Assembly (NCBI GenBank): GCA_038916785.1
Contig: JBCLBO010000002.1
Location: 1-64,000 of the forward strand
Length of the DNA: 64,000 bases
DNA from: VFKU01 sp038916785
Lineage (GTDB): Bacteria > Hydrogenedentota > Hydrogenedentia > Hydrogenedentales > GCA-2746185
Reading direction: 5' to 3'
In this document: positions 25,569-35,195 of the stretch, piece by piece
Numbering within the stretch: position 1 is the stretch's first letter
Layout of the letters: each line of letters begins with the position of its first letter
Notes under the pieces: generated by a model
What the model was told of the DNA's origin: nothing
Seen by the model: only the letters and a program-made list of their open reading frames with translations
The model's database searches: none
Position numbers and translations under genes: made by a program

Positions 25569-26519
25569 TCAGCCGGGTCTGCGCGCCCAGATCTGGCGCT
25601 CGATCATGGTCAGATACTCCGACCACGCCTGGCCCTTGGCCTGGGTCTCTTCGATCACGCGGTTGAACGCGTCGGTCTGCGCGTCGAGATCATCGATCAG
25701 CGCAAGCACGATCGCCTCCAGCGTCTTGGGCACCACGGGCGATCCCTGTTCCTGCGTGGCGTGGTGCGAGACGATCATATGCTGAATCTCGGCGCGCATC
25801 CCCTCGGGGAAGTCCTCGATCGCGCGCATCTTCTCGTTCGCCATGTCGAGCCCGATCGCAAGATGCCCCACCAGCTTGCCGACCGTCGTGTAGTCGATGT
25901 ACAACCCCTGCGAGAGCTCCTCCGTCTTTCCCAAGTCGTGCACGAAGATGCCCATCAGGAGCAAGTCGCGCTGAAGCGCCGGGAACAGCTCGCACATGAC
26001 CTCGGCCAGCCGCGTCATCTCGTAGCAATGTTGCGCCAGCCCGCCCGGATACGCGTGGTGCCACTTCTTGCCCGCCGCGGCGTGCGCAAACTTGTCCATG
26101 AAAGACACGTCGTGAAGGAACGCGTCCGCCAACTGCCGCAGCCACGGATCCCGAATCGTACCCAGCACGCCGATGAAATTTTGCACGCCCGCGCCGGCCG
26201 CGTCGGGCACATACATCAGGTCGGCCGAGTCGAAGTCCCCCGCCTTAAGCGGCAGGACCTGATCGACCCGGACCTGCAACCGGCCCTGATAGTTGCTCAC
26301 CGTCCCGCGCACGTTCACCACATCGCCCAACTCGAAGCGGCCCGCCAGAGACTCCGCGTTGTTCCACACCACGCCGCCGACTTCGCCCGTCTTGTCGCGA
26401 AACACAAGGCCAAGAAATTTCCCGCCGCTCTGCGTGTTGCGCAGGTCCTTGCGCACGGCCACGTAGTAATCGTTCACCACGTCGCCCTCTTGCAGAATGT
26501 TCACGAACTGCTTCTTCAT
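25569..26519 (-). CDS. YhaM-like 3'-5' exoribonuclease (OB fold plus HD domain)
   Basis: The protein of 316 residues has an N-terminal OB-fold (about 15-95, VNVRGTVSNYQGRLQV) and an HD phosphohydrolase domain with HHAYPGGLAQHCYEM, FVHDLGKTEEL and a later SHH motif. Order and length match B. subtilis YhaM (314 residues), a metal-dependent 3'-5' exonuclease acting on RNA and single-stranded DNA. It is the only gene on its transcript as far as can be seen. Confidence 0.88.
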   Translation of the reverse strand: MKKQFVNILQEGDVVNDYYVAVRKDLRNTQSGGKFLGLVFRDKTGEVGGVVWNNAESLAGRFELGDVVNVRGTVSNYQGRLQVRVDQVLPLKAGDFDSADLMYVPDAAGAGVQNFIGVLGTIRDPWLRQLADAFLHDVSFMDKFAHAAAGKKWHHAYPGGLAQHCYEMTRLAEVMCELFPALQRDLLLMGIFVHDLGKTEELSQGLYIDYTTVGKLVGHLAIGLDMANEKMRAIEDFPEGMRAEIQHMIVSHHATQEQGSPVVPKTLEAIVLALIDDLDAQTDAFNRVIEETQAKGQAWSEYLTMIERQIWARRPG

Positions 26520-26922
26520 CGGTCAATCGCCTCGATCCGCGCAAAACAGGGGCACGGTAGCCGTTTAACCATTCCGGTTCAACTCCCCTGGTGAAGCGCA
26601 TTTCACATCAGGTAACAAAGAAAAACAACGAATCGATTGAACAGTCATTGTGAGTTCCGTCCTTTGGCGGCATCGGCGTCCAGCCGATGGAGAATGCGCC
26701 GGAATCTTCGCTTCCCGCCGAATACTGGTCCTCGTATCTAAAAGCATCTTAACCTAACCCAATACTCGTAGCATGGGCGGCCCGCCCATGCGGGTTCATG
26801 GCAGCCGGAGTCGGGTATCGTTAGAAGCTCTAAGAGCGAAGGCCCGCCCCGCATGGGCCGGAAGTCCATGCTACCAAGACCCCGCGCCTCATTCCCTCCG
26901 CGTGGGCCGGGCTTAATTCTCT
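26520..26922. repeat. Non-coding spacer with a GTAGCATGGGCGG inverted element
   Basis: GTAGCATGGGCGGCCCGCCC at 26769-26788 and its extension to about 26831 match 46897-46960 over roughly 70 bases. A diverged inverted arm, CCGCATGGGCCGGAAGTCCA, closes the element near 26850-26876. 26609-26636 contains AACAAAGAAAAACAACGAA, like the 9-base arrays at 35196. No gene. Confidence 0.65.
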
Positions 26923-27720
26923 TCACAGCGGAGCGGTCTCATCCGAAGGCCCAATCGGCGCAGGCGGATTCTCCGCCTCCAGCGGCTCCACCGCGCTCGG
27001 CTCGGGAACACGGAACAGAAACACGCGGGTGTCCAGCGTCGTGTAGCCGCTCATCGCCCCCCAGTGCACGCCGTAGATCCCGGGCTCCAGAGGCCGCCCG
27101 ACTTGCAGCCGCAGCAGTTGGCCATCGGGAATATCCACCGGCTCGAGCGCCGCGGCCATCGTCCCCGCTTCCACCCACACCGTCACGGGCGTCGACTCGC
27201 CCCCGCTTTGCGCCTCCGCCGGCACGAGCCGCGAGAGCCGCGCGTTATAGCGCGTCGTGCGATACGCGACGATGAAGGGCTCGCTCGCCGCGTCGTGCAT
27301 CTCCTCCGGCAGCGCCGCGCCAAAGGCCTGCGTACCGTCCTTGAGATCGTATTCCTTCGGGACCACCCGCGTGGCCGTCGTGAAACGCAAATCCGTGACG
27401 ATATAGATGCCCGGATTGAGCGGCATCGGCCACAACGCCGCGTCCGCCTGCGCACGCGTGGAGTCATCCACCATCAGCTCGGCCGTGCCGTACCCCGTCT
27501 TCGAAAATGCGAGCCGCACAGCCCCGCGGGGCGCCGACACCCGATAGCGCCCGAGCCCGTCCGTGAGATCGGACGAAGTGGAATCTACCGCACGAACGAT
27601 CACGCCCGGCAGCGCCTCGCCGCGCACATCGGTGACCCGCCCCTGAATATACGACCGCTCGCAGGCGGGCAGAAATACCGCCGCCCCAATCAGCATCAGG
27701 ACCGCGCGCAGACTCTTCAC
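26923..27720 (-). CDS. Lipoprotein with carboxypeptidase-regulatory-like domain
   Basis: The signal peptide ends in a lipobox, FLPAC with Cys at residue 20. An Ig-like CarboxypepD_reg domain follows (about 25-95: IQGRVTDVRGEALPGVIVRA, then TDGLGRYRVSAPRG), then an uncharacterised beta-rich domain. Probably attached to a membrane facing the periplasm or outside. ATGA overlap with the preceding coiled-coil gene shows co-translation. No specific function can be given. Confidence 0.7.
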   Translation of the reverse strand: MKSLRAVLMLIGAAVFLPACERSYIQGRVTDVRGEALPGVIVRAVDSTSSDLTDGLGRYRVSAPRGAVRLAFSKTGYGTAELMVDDSTRAQADAALWPMPLNPGIYIVTDLRFTTATRVVPKEYDLKDGTQAFGAALPEEMHDAASEPFIVAYRTTRYNARLSRLVPAEAQSGGESTPVTVWVEAGTMAAALEPVDIPDGQLLRLQVGRPLEPGIYGVHWGAMSGYTTLDTRVFLFRVPEPSAVEPLEAENPPAPIGPSDETAPL

Positions 27721-28472
27721 GGTGACGCCACCGGACGGCCGTCGCGATACACCACCACCGAATCCCGGCCCGAATGTTTAAACTTCGAAATGCTCATCAC
27801 GCGATGGCCCGGATCGCTCTTGCCCTGGTCGGCGAACCTCCGCGCCGCGCCGACCTCGTCAAAAATCTCGATGTTGATGTTGTCGTAGGCCTCGTAGTTC
27901 TGGCGAAGTTCCTCGCCGAGCCGTTTCAATTCCGCTTCGGGCGTGCCCGGTTCCACCGCGATCGCCAGCCCGATCAGCGAGGCGACCGCGCCGGGCAGGC
28001 TCTTGGCGACCTCCGGGCTGCGGCCCCACTCGCTCACGACCGTATACGCCTCTGCTTCCGAAGAATCGTTCGCGACTTCCCGGCGTTCCTGAAACGGCGC
28101 GGGCTCGCGCAACACGGACTCAAGGAGTTCGCGATTGGGGATCGGCACCGGCGGCAGCCCGGCATTTCCCCCGCCGAAGCGCAAGCGAAGCGCCTGCCGG
28201 AGTTTCTCGTTTTCGTCCTCCAGCGCACGAATCGCGTCGGACTTCTGGACGAGTTCCTCCTGCATTCGCTCGAGCGTATCTTGCAATTGGACGGCCTCTT
28301 TCTGCGATGCCGCAGCGGCGTCCGGAGCAGCCACAGACCCCGGTTTGGCCAGCCGCCCAATCTCGCTTTCCAGCACGTCCAGCGGACGCCCGGCAGCAGG
28401 TGGAGTCTGCGCAAGGGCATTCGCGCCCCAGATGTATACCCCCGCCGCGAGGATACCGCGCACCCGCCTCAT
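27717..28472 (-). CDS. Secreted coiled-coil protein of unknown function
   Basis: The protein of 251 residues has a signal peptide (ILAAGVYIWGANALAQ), a predicted coiled coil at about 58-95 (EAVQLQDTLERMQEELVQKS, then LEDENEKLRQAL) and a mixed C-terminal domain ending in a short beta region. I do not recognise the family. It overlaps the lipoprotein gene by 4 bases, so the two products probably act together in the envelope. Confidence 0.6.
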   Translation of the reverse strand: MRRVRGILAAGVYIWGANALAQTPPAAGRPLDVLESEIGRLAKPGSVAAPDAAAASQKEAVQLQDTLERMQEELVQKSDAIRALEDENEKLRQALRLRFGGGNAGLPPVPIPNRELLESVLREPAPFQERREVANDSSEAEAYTVVSEWGRSPEVAKSLPGAVASLIGLAIAVEPGTPEAELKRLGEELRQNYEAYDNINIEIFDEVGAARRFADQGKSDPGHRVMSISKFKHSGRDSVVVYRDGRPVASP

Positions 28473-28550
28473 CGCCCGCCCCCAGATCGCGTCCGCCGTC
28501 CGTCCCCAATCATACCAGCCCGGCGCGCGAGTGCGCGCGAGCCGCGCCGG

Positions 28551-30092
28551 TCAATGGCGTGTCGTGCGCCGCCGGTGCAGCGCCGCGGCTCCGGCGCACA
28601 CCAGCCACGCGCCGAGCAAGGCCGTGGCCGCGGCGCCCGGCCCAGGAAGGTCCGTCAATCGCGTCATCTGCACGTCGAGCGGCGTCGCCGCGCCGGACGT
28701 GACCACCACGTTCTGCACCAGGACCGGCTCGTAGTACCACGCGGAAAACTGGAGATCGTAGGTCCCCGGCGGCAACAGCCGCGAGTAATCGCCCAAGTCC
28801 GGATCAGAAAACACCGGCTGGGTGTTCCCTATAACAGTCACCATCGCGAACACCGGATCGCTCGTGGCCGCGTCGGTCACCGTACCGCGCACGCCCCGGT
28901 GCACCCATGCCAGATACGCCATCATCGCGTCGCGGTTGTCGTCCCAATAATCCGGCAGCAGACTTTGCGAGGGCCGCTTCGGTATCGACAACTCGATCGT
29001 GATCTCGTCGTCGCCCAGATACCGATACATCCAATCCTGCATGCCGCCGCTGACGATGTACCAGTCGTTTCCGTTCACCGTGCCATTCACAAACGGCCCA
29101 GCATTGTTCGCGTTCATAGGCGGATTGTTCGACGCATACGTCGTCGCCAGCCCGAGGAAGAGAGGATGGTCAGGTGTCAACGCGGGTAGCGTCGTCGGGA
29201 TCGGCGGGTCCGCGTCGTAGGGATAACTCGCGACGACCGCCCCGCCATGAAAATTCGCCGACAGCACAAAGCTGTGCGCCGCCGACCAGGCCATCAGATG
29301 CTGCACTTCCGGCTGGAGGCCGCCTAGGTCCGCGGGCCCATTCCATAGGGTCCCGGAGTAGTCCGCCGGGTAATCGGGAAAGGAACGATTCAGATCGTAT
29401 CCATTCGCGTTGAACCGCGATCCGTTTTCCAGACCGTCCGGGTTCATCAACGGCACAATCCAGATCTCCGTCCCGTTCACCAGCGCGGTGATAGTCGAAT
29501 CGGTCCCGTAATTCGCAAGCAAGTGGTCGATGAAATACAAACACATCTCTACGCCCACCGGCTCGTCACCGTGCATCGTCGACACATATTTGAACTCCGG
29601 CTCGTTCTCCTGCGCCAGCGGGTTGTCGCTGATCAGAATTGCCCAGAGTTCGCGCCCCTGGACAGACTGCCCCAGGGAAATGAGATGCGTAATCGCGGGA
29701 TACCCCGTTGCGAAGGTCTGCAACGCGCCCGTCACATCCGCATAGCTGTGGTACGTCCCCAGCCCGCCGCGAGGCTCGCCGCGCGGATACCGCGGCGGAG
29801 ACGGTTGCGACGCCACGATCGTCACCGGGTAACCGCGCGACACGAGGTAGTCGTACTCGCCGCGCGTAGCAAAAATCGACGCCGCCTCCGGCGTTACGTG
29901 GTCCAGGTTAAAGCCCAGCTCGTTCAAGCGCACGAGCGTCGCCGCATCCGGCGCGCGCAGCGACAATTCATACACCGGCCCGCGCCGAGGCCCCGCAGGG
30001 TCCCCCACCAGTTGCGCGCCCGCGGAAAACACAACAAGCCCTGCAAATGCACAGGTCGCAAGGAAAAAAGTCCGATGCCCACGAAGCGTCAT
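28551..30092 (-). CDS. Secreted M14 zinc carboxypeptidase with C-terminal sorting-like tail
   Basis: The product of 513 residues has a signal peptide, a propeptide-like region and an M14 domain with zinc ligands in MHGDEPVG, the ANFHGGAVVASYPYD strand and the catalytic Glu in ITIELS. A CarboxypepD_reg-like beta domain follows (GVRGTVTDAATSDPVFAMVT). The last 30 residues, LPGPGAAATALLGAWLVCAG then RRR, resemble PEP-CTERM-type tails: short motif, membrane helix, basic end. ATG 30092 is preferred over a GTG three codons upstream. Confidence 0.86.
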   Translation of the reverse strand: MTLRGHRTFFLATCAFAGLVVFSAGAQLVGDPAGPRRGPVYELSLRAPDAATLVRLNELGFNLDHVTPEAASIFATRGEYDYLVSRGYPVTIVASQPSPPRYPRGEPRGGLGTYHSYADVTGALQTFATGYPAITHLISLGQSVQGRELWAILISDNPLAQENEPEFKYVSTMHGDEPVGVEMCLYFIDHLLANYGTDSTITALVNGTEIWIVPLMNPDGLENGSRFNANGYDLNRSFPDYPADYSGTLWNGPADLGGLQPEVQHLMAWSAAHSFVLSANFHGGAVVASYPYDADPPIPTTLPALTPDHPLFLGLATTYASNNPPMNANNAGPFVNGTVNGNDWYIVSGGMQDWMYRYLGDDEITIELSIPKRPSQSLLPDYWDDNRDAMMAYLAWVHRGVRGTVTDAATSDPVFAMVTVIGNTQPVFSDPDLGDYSRLLPPGTYDLQFSAWYYEPVLVQNVVVTSGAATPLDVQMTRLTDLPGPGAAATALLGAWLVCAGAAALHRRRTTRH

Positions 30093-30151
30093 ACAGCCCA
30101 CAGTCTACCAAACCCGCCAACGCGCCCAGCGGGGAAGGTCGCGGGCCCGGC

Positions 30152-30221
30152 GGGGAGGGTCGCGCTCCCGCGCGACCGGTACCTGTCGCAGCCTGCGGTC
30201 GCGCTCCAGCGGACCCTCCCC
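30152..30221. repeat. GC-rich inverted repeat between divergent genes
   Basis: GGGGAGGGTC (30152-30161) is inverted at 30212-30221, around GTCGCGCTCCCGCGCGACC and GTCGCAGCCTGCGGTCGCGC, which fold further. It lies in the spacer shared by the M14 gene and the phosphatase gene. Confidence 0.5.
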
Positions 30222-30336
30222 GCACGCTACAAACCGTCTCTGCATTTGTTAGAATATGCTCACAGTTGTCACATCACCCGGCAACATTCGACCGATCAGC
30301 TCACGGATTTCGATACCGAATTTAAGGGACCTCTCA

Positions 30337-31950
30337 ATGCTCAAACGCATCTGCGCATTCGTGTTCATCTCCCTCATCGCTGGCCCCGCGCTCTGGGCGG
30401 ACAAACCCGCCTTGGTCGTCTTCATTTCGGTCGATCAATTACGCGGCGATCTCCCCTTGCAGTTTCTGGATCGCTTCGGGCCGGACGGATTCCGCCGCTT
30501 CTACGACCACGGCACGGCCTACACCAACGCGCACTACGGACACGTCACCACCTACACCGGCTGCGGCCACGCCACGCTCTCCACCGGAGGCAATCCGCGC
30601 GAGCACGGCATCATCGGCAATGAATGGTTCGACCGGAAAACCGGCAAACAGGTCTATTGCGTGGCCGACGACGACCACAAGCTGTTGGGCGTCTCGAGCC
30701 CCTCGGGAGGCGCCTCGCCAAAGTTCCTCCTCGCGCCCACCCTCGGCGACGCGCTCATCGCGGCCTCGGGCGGACGATCCCGCGCCTTCAGCGTCTCCGG
30801 CAAGGACCGCGCCGGCGTGCTCATGGGCGGCCACAAAGGCAAGGCCTTCTGGTACTACGCCGGCACAGGCACCTTCGTGACCAGCAGCTACTACTACGAC
30901 GCCTACCCGCCGTGGGTCGATTCATTCAACGGCGCTGGCCCCGGCGATCGATACGCCGGCAAAGTCTGGGACCTCGTCCGGCCGGAGAGCGAATACGTCA
31001 ATCCCGACCTGCGCAAGATCGAATTGCCGAACCCGATCATCGGCGGCGTCTTCCCGCATTCGCTCGCCGGACTCGATCCGAAGACGCTCTACGCGACGCT
31101 CTCCGTGACACCATTCTCCGACGAGCTCGTGATCGATTTCAGCAAGGCCCTGATCGAAAACGAACAACTGGGTCAGCGCGCCGACACAGACTTGCTCATG
31201 GTCGGCCTTTCCGCGACGGACATCATCGGCCATCAATTCGGCCCGGAAAGCCGCGAGCAGGAAGACAATTTAATGCGTCTCGATGCGCTCCTGGCGAACT
31301 TCTTCGCGTTCCTCGACCAGCGATTGGGCAAGGACAAGGTCCTGCTCGCGCTCAGCGCCGATCACGGCGTGGACGGAAATCCCGGCGGCAATCCCTCCGG
31401 CCAGCTCGACCTCACCGGCATGGTCAACACCGTCGAAGCCGCGCTCAAAGAAAAATTCGGCGACCAGGACAAATACGTGCTGGGCTACAAGGAGCCGTGT
31501 CTCTATTTCACGCCGGACGTGACCGAGCGCCGTGCGGGCGAACTCGACGCCATGGAAGACGCCGCCGCCGAAACCCTGCGCAACATGGAGGGCGTGGCGT
31601 ACGCGATCCCTGCCCACCTCGTGAAAGAGGGCAAACTCGACCCCTCCGATCCGATCATGGAGATGATCAAGCGCTCCTACCGCGAAGAACTCTCCGGCGA
31701 TGTCTTCGTGATTCAAAAACAGTACTACCGGGTATTCTCAGAAAAACTCCGCTACACCGCCACCCACGGCTCGCCCTATCCCTACGACACCTTCGTGCCA
31801 GTCCTCTTCGCCGGTCCCGGCATCGCTGCGCAGCGGCTGGATCGCGCCGTCGGCCCCGAAAGCATCGCCGCCACCCTGGCCGCCCTCATCGGAATTCCCG
31901 CGCCCACCGGCGCGACCGGCCCGGTCTTGAAGGAAGTGGCCGGCAAATAA
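30337..31950 (+). CDS. Secreted alkaline phosphatase-superfamily phosphohydrolase (PafA-like)
   Basis: The product of 537 residues has a signal peptide (ICAFVFISLIAGPALWA) and an alkaline phosphatase superfamily core: VFISVDQLRGD metal site, TTYTGCGHATLSTG with the Thr nucleophile, VGLSATDIIGHQFGP and LSADHGVD. The Thr nucleophile is typical of PafA-type phosphate-irrepressible enzymes. It would release phosphate from monoesters in the periplasm. AAGGGA precedes ATG 30337. Confidence 0.88.
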   Translation: MLKRICAFVFISLIAGPALWADKPALVVFISVDQLRGDLPLQFLDRFGPDGFRRFYDHGTAYTNAHYGHVTTYTGCGHATLSTGGNPREHGIIGNEWFDRKTGKQVYCVADDDHKLLGVSSPSGGASPKFLLAPTLGDALIAASGGRSRAFSVSGKDRAGVLMGGHKGKAFWYYAGTGTFVTSSYYYDAYPPWVDSFNGAGPGDRYAGKVWDLVRPESEYVNPDLRKIELPNPIIGGVFPHSLAGLDPKTLYATLSVTPFSDELVIDFSKALIENEQLGQRADTDLLMVGLSATDIIGHQFGPESREQEDNLMRLDALLANFFAFLDQRLGKDKVLLALSADHGVDGNPGGNPSGQLDLTGMVNTVEAALKEKFGDQDKYVLGYKEPCLYFTPDVTERRAGELDAMEDAAAETLRNMEGVAYAIPAHLVKEGKLDPSDPIMEMIKRSYREELSGDVFVIQKQYYRVFSEKLRYTATHGSPYPYDTFVPVLFAGPGIAAQRLDRAVGPESIAATLAALIGIPAPTGATGPVLKEVAGK

Positions 31951-31952
31951 GA

Positions 31953-32183
31953 CCTATGGGAAGTATGGGAGGAATGGGAGGAATGGGAACTATGGGACGG
32001 GGGAGCTGTTGAGAAAGCCGAATTTACAAGTTTGTCACGTTCGCTCGACCGTTGAGAAGTCTGTTTTCGTTGGTGTTTTCATCAAGCGAGTTCGTCATGT
32101 AGGTGCCATTTGGATGGAGAACTGGGCTTTTTTCAACAGCTCCACGGGATCCCATTTCTCCCATTACTCCCATACTTCCTATC
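31953..32183. repeat. Inverted 9-base arrays (TATGGGAGGAATGGGAGG) around a nested hairpin
   Basis: 31953-32003 is an array of about five units like GGGAGGAAT, beginning 2 bases after the phosphatase stop. 32149-32183 is its inverted partner. Just inside, GGAGCTGTTGAGAAAGCC (32002-32019) is inverted at 32125-32143. The ~105 bases between contain no gene. See findings on 9-base-period elements. Confidence 0.8.
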
Positions 32184-32187
32184 AATC

Positions 32188-32220
32188 TCCTCTTCGTTTC
32201 CTTCGTTGTCTTCTGTAAAA
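32188..32220. repeat. Single arm of the ACAGAAG/AACGAAG 9-base array
   Basis: CTCTTCGTTTCCTTCGTTGT at 32189-32208, continuing to CTTCTGTAAAAG, is the reverse of the array at 35196-35227. It ends 10 bases from the stop of the minus-strand ligase gene. Confidence 0.7.
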
Positions 32221-32230
32221 GCCCCTGTCC

Positions 32231-33865
32231 CTACTTCACCGTCTTGGCCGCGTAGCCGGAAAACCGCTCGCGCAGTTCCGTCTTCTTGAACTTGCCCACG
32301 CTCGTCTTCGGCACTTCGTCAATAAACACCACGCCGTCCGGGATCCACCACTTCGCCACTTTATCGGACAGGTACTTCTTGATGTCCTCTTCGCTGCACG
32401 TGTGCCCCTTCTTCAGCACCACGCACGCCAGCGGGCGCTCGTCCCACTTCGGGTGCGGAATCGCGATCACCGCCGCCTCCGCCACCGCCGGGTGACCCAT
32501 GATCGCGTTCTCGAGGTCCACCGAACTGATCCACTCGCCGCCGGACTTCACGAGGTCCTTCGCGCGGTCCTGAATCTTGATGTAGCCGATCTCGTCAATG
32601 CTCACAATGTCGCCCGTCTTGAACCAGCCGTCGTCCGTGAATCGGTCGGTCGCATCCGGCCGGTTGTAGTACGCGCTCGAAACCCACGGCCCGCGCACTT
32701 CGAGTTCGCCCATCGTCTTGCCGTCCCAAGGGATGATCCCCGCGTCCGACCGGCCGCGAATCTCCACCAGCGGCACGGGCGTGCCCTGCATCGCGCGATA
32801 CTCGTACTGCAACTCCCCGCTCTTCGTGCGCAGTTCGCTGTTCAAGTTCGACACCGTCCCCATCGGCGAGAGTTCCGTCATGCCCCAGGCCTGGATAATC
32901 GTCAGTCCGTGGCGCTCCTGCATGTTCTTCATCAGGCTCACCGGCACCGCCGACCCGCCGACGATCATCGTCCGCAATTTCTTCAGGTTATACTTGCCGG
33001 GATCTGCATCCAGCGCCGCCAGCAACCCTTGCCAAATGGTCGGTACGCCGGCCGTAATCGTCACGTTCTCTTTCTCGAAGTCCTCCAACAAACTCGCCAC
33101 GTCGAGGAATGGGCCCGGAAACACAATCTTCGGCCCCGCCATTGCCGCGGCGTAGGGCAGGCCCCACGCGTTCGCGTGGAACATCGGCACCACCGGCAGC
33201 AGACAGTCCGCCTCGCGCAAATCGTGCACGTCGGACATCATCGCCGCCAGCGAATGCAGCACCATCGATCGGTGCGAATACAGCACACCCTTGGGCCGCC
33301 CCGTCGTGCCGGAGGTGTAGCACATCGCCGCGGCCTGCCTCTCGCGCAACTTCAGCGTGGAGTAGTCGAACTTTTTCTCGTCCTCCGCGGCGAGCAACTG
33401 CTCGTAATCCAGCATCCCCTTCGGCAGCTCCGAGCCGCTCGACCGGATCATGATGTAATGCTGCGCCTTGATCTTCTCTTTGAATTGCTTGAGCAGCGGC
33501 AGCAACGATTCATCGAAAATGATCGCGCGGTCGCTCCCGTCGTTCGCGATGTACTCCAGATCGTCCGGATGCAGACGAAGGTTCAGCGTGTGCAAAATGC
33601 TGCCGATGATCGGAATCGCAAAGTACGCCTCGAAGTGTTGGTAGTGGTTCCAGCACAGCGTCCCCACCGCCTCGTCCGGCTTGATGCCCAAGCGCCGCAG
33701 CGCCAGCGCCAGCTTCTTCGTCCGCTTCACCATGTCCCCATAGGTGTACCGGTGAAACGACTTGTCCGGCAGCCGCGTGACGATCTCCTTCTTGTAAAAA
33801 TGCTGCTCCGCCCGCCGCAACACCGCGTCCAGCGTCAACTCGAAATCCATCATCAAGCCGTCCAT
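32231..33865 (-). CDS. Long-chain acyl-CoA synthetase (AMP-dependent ligase)
   Basis: Activates carboxylic acids to CoA thioesters via an acyl-AMP. The 544-residue protein has the P-loop YTSGTTGRPKGVLYSHR, the A5 motif WGMTELSPMG, the hinge motif GWFKTGD and the catalytic Lys in TSVGKFKK near the end, all in place. It resembles medium/long-chain fatty acyl ligases (AlkK type); exact chain length is uncertain. No fatty-acid degradation genes adjoin. Confidence 0.92.
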   Translation of the reverse strand: MDGLMMDFELTLDAVLRRAEQHFYKKEIVTRLPDKSFHRYTYGDMVKRTKKLALALRRLGIKPDEAVGTLCWNHYQHFEAYFAIPIIGSILHTLNLRLHPDDLEYIANDGSDRAIIFDESLLPLLKQFKEKIKAQHYIMIRSSGSELPKGMLDYEQLLAAEDEKKFDYSTLKLRERQAAAMCYTSGTTGRPKGVLYSHRSMVLHSLAAMMSDVHDLREADCLLPVVPMFHANAWGLPYAAAMAGPKIVFPGPFLDVASLLEDFEKENVTITAGVPTIWQGLLAALDADPGKYNLKKLRTMIVGGSAVPVSLMKNMQERHGLTIIQAWGMTELSPMGTVSNLNSELRTKSGELQYEYRAMQGTPVPLVEIRGRSDAGIIPWDGKTMGELEVRGPWVSSAYYNRPDATDRFTDDGWFKTGDIVSIDEIGYIKIQDRAKDLVKSGGEWISSVDLENAIMGHPAVAEAAVIAIPHPKWDERPLACVVLKKGHTCSEEDIKKYLSDKVAKWWIPDGVVFIDEVPKTSVGKFKKTELRERFSGYAAKTVK

Positions 33866-34482
33866 GCGATCTCCTCACCTCGGTATCGAGCAATAAATAC
33901 AGGCCCAAGCCCCTGAAAAATAGCAGATGGCCCGCACGTGGTCAACGCACGGGCCACCTAAATTTTACCCCGTAAATCCTGTCTATGCCCTTCGCGCTTC
34001 ACCCGAACATAGCCGACGGATTGATCTCAACGTTCGTCATTGCGAGGAGGTCGCGCCGGAATCTCCCATCAAATACTCGATACTCCGTTCGCGGCCGACG
34101 AAGCAATCTCATCAACCGATCGCCCCGCCCCTCGCCGCGCGGCCATCCGCACAATCCCGAATCTAAAGCGTCGCCCTAACAGGAGTTCAAACTGGTCAAC
34201 CCTATGCGAAGCCGCATCATAACCCTATGAACTGCAACGTGTTATAACCAAATTGCATCGCGTACCCCTTGTTTCGCACCGCCATCCCAGCCTCCAATGG
34301 CAACAAAATTCCCAGACCTATAAGGGCCGACTCGGCGGCGGGCCCGCCCGGCGGCGCGGGTGCGCGTGCATCGCGAGCAGGGTCGTGCTGCATCCCCGGC
34401 GGCCGAAAAACCCGCCCTTGGCGGGCCGCCGCCGATCAGTCAGAATGCGTAAAGCAAAGCGGACGGGCTAGACGGAGATCGA
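33866..34482. repeat. Long non-coding spacer with dispersed repeat pieces
   Basis: No gene supported. TGGCCCG/CGGGCCA (33928-33934, 33950-33956) is a small hairpin. 34035-34112 runs from CGTCATTGCGAGGAGG to GACGAAGCAATCTC, a widespread bacterial intergenic repeat type also hinted at 411-426. CGGCGGCGGGCCCGCC near 34333 is inverted near 34420-34434. I saw no preQ1 riboswitch ahead of queC. Confidence 0.55.
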
Positions 34483-35190
34483 ATGGAAAATGGCGCGAAA
34501 AAATCCCCCGCGGTCGTGCTACTCAGCGGCGGGATGGACTCCTCCGTTCTCCTGCATCACGTCGTGCGCGAATTGCGGCGCTCGCCCGTGCACGCGATCA
34601 GCTTCGACTACGGCCAACGCCACCGGCGCGAACTTGACGCGGCGGCATGGCAGGCAAAGCACGCCGGCGTGGAGGTACACCAAATCATCGACATGTCCTT
34701 TCTCGGCGGCTTGATCAAAGGCGGCACCTCGCTCGTCACCGGCGGCGCAGACGTCCCCGATCTCGCGGCGCTCTCCCCCGCCTCGCTCGACCAGCCGCCG
34801 ACCTACGTCCCCAACCGAAACATGATCCTGCTCGCGCTCGCCGCGGCCTATGCCGAGGCCCACGGCGTCCGCGACATCTTCTACGGCGCGCAGGCGCACG
34901 ACGAATACGGATACTGGGACTGCACCCCGGAATTCCTCTCGCGCATCAACGCGACCCTCGCGCTGAACCGTCGCGACGCCGTCACAGTCCACGCGCCGCT
35001 CATCGACAAGCGCAAATCGGAACTCGTCCGCATGGGCCGCGCGCTCGGGGTCGACTTCGCGCGCACCTGGAGCTGCTACCGCGGCGGCGACAAAGCCTGT
35101 GGCGCCTGCCCCACCTGCGTCGAGCGCCTCAAAGCCTTCGCAGAAGCGGGATACATCGATCCACTTACCTACGTGCAGATTCTGACCTAA
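34483..35190 (+). CDS. queC: 7-cyano-7-deazaguanine synthase
   Basis: ATP-dependent conversion of 7-carboxy-7-deazaguanine to preQ0, the shared precursor of queuosine and other 7-deazaguanines. The 235-residue protein has the PP-loop LSGGMDS (14-20), YVPNRNM, AHDEYGYWDCTPEF and a C-terminal zinc site C-x7-C-x2-C-x2-C (GDKACGACPTC). Length is normal. queD, queE and queF are not in the window. Confidence 0.96.
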   Translation: MENGAKKSPAVVLLSGGMDSSVLLHHVVRELRRSPVHAISFDYGQRHRRELDAAAWQAKHAGVEVHQIIDMSFLGGLIKGGTSLVTGGADVPDLAALSPASLDQPPTYVPNRNMILLALAAAYAEAHGVRDIFYGAQAHDEYGYWDCTPEFLSRINATLALNRRDAVTVHAPLIDKRKSELVRMGRALGVDFARTWSCYRGGDKACGACPTCVERLKAFAEAGYIDPLTYVQILT

Positions 35191-35195
35191 GAGCG

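Noticed and set aside
30620..32012. 462-codon alternative frame inside the alkaline phosphatase gene
   Set aside because: Arg/Pro-rich +1 shadow of the conserved frame.
34033..34482. preQ1 riboswitch ahead of queC
   Set aside because: No compact A-rich pseudoknot-type aptamer seen; the spacer is repeat DNA and GC palindromes.
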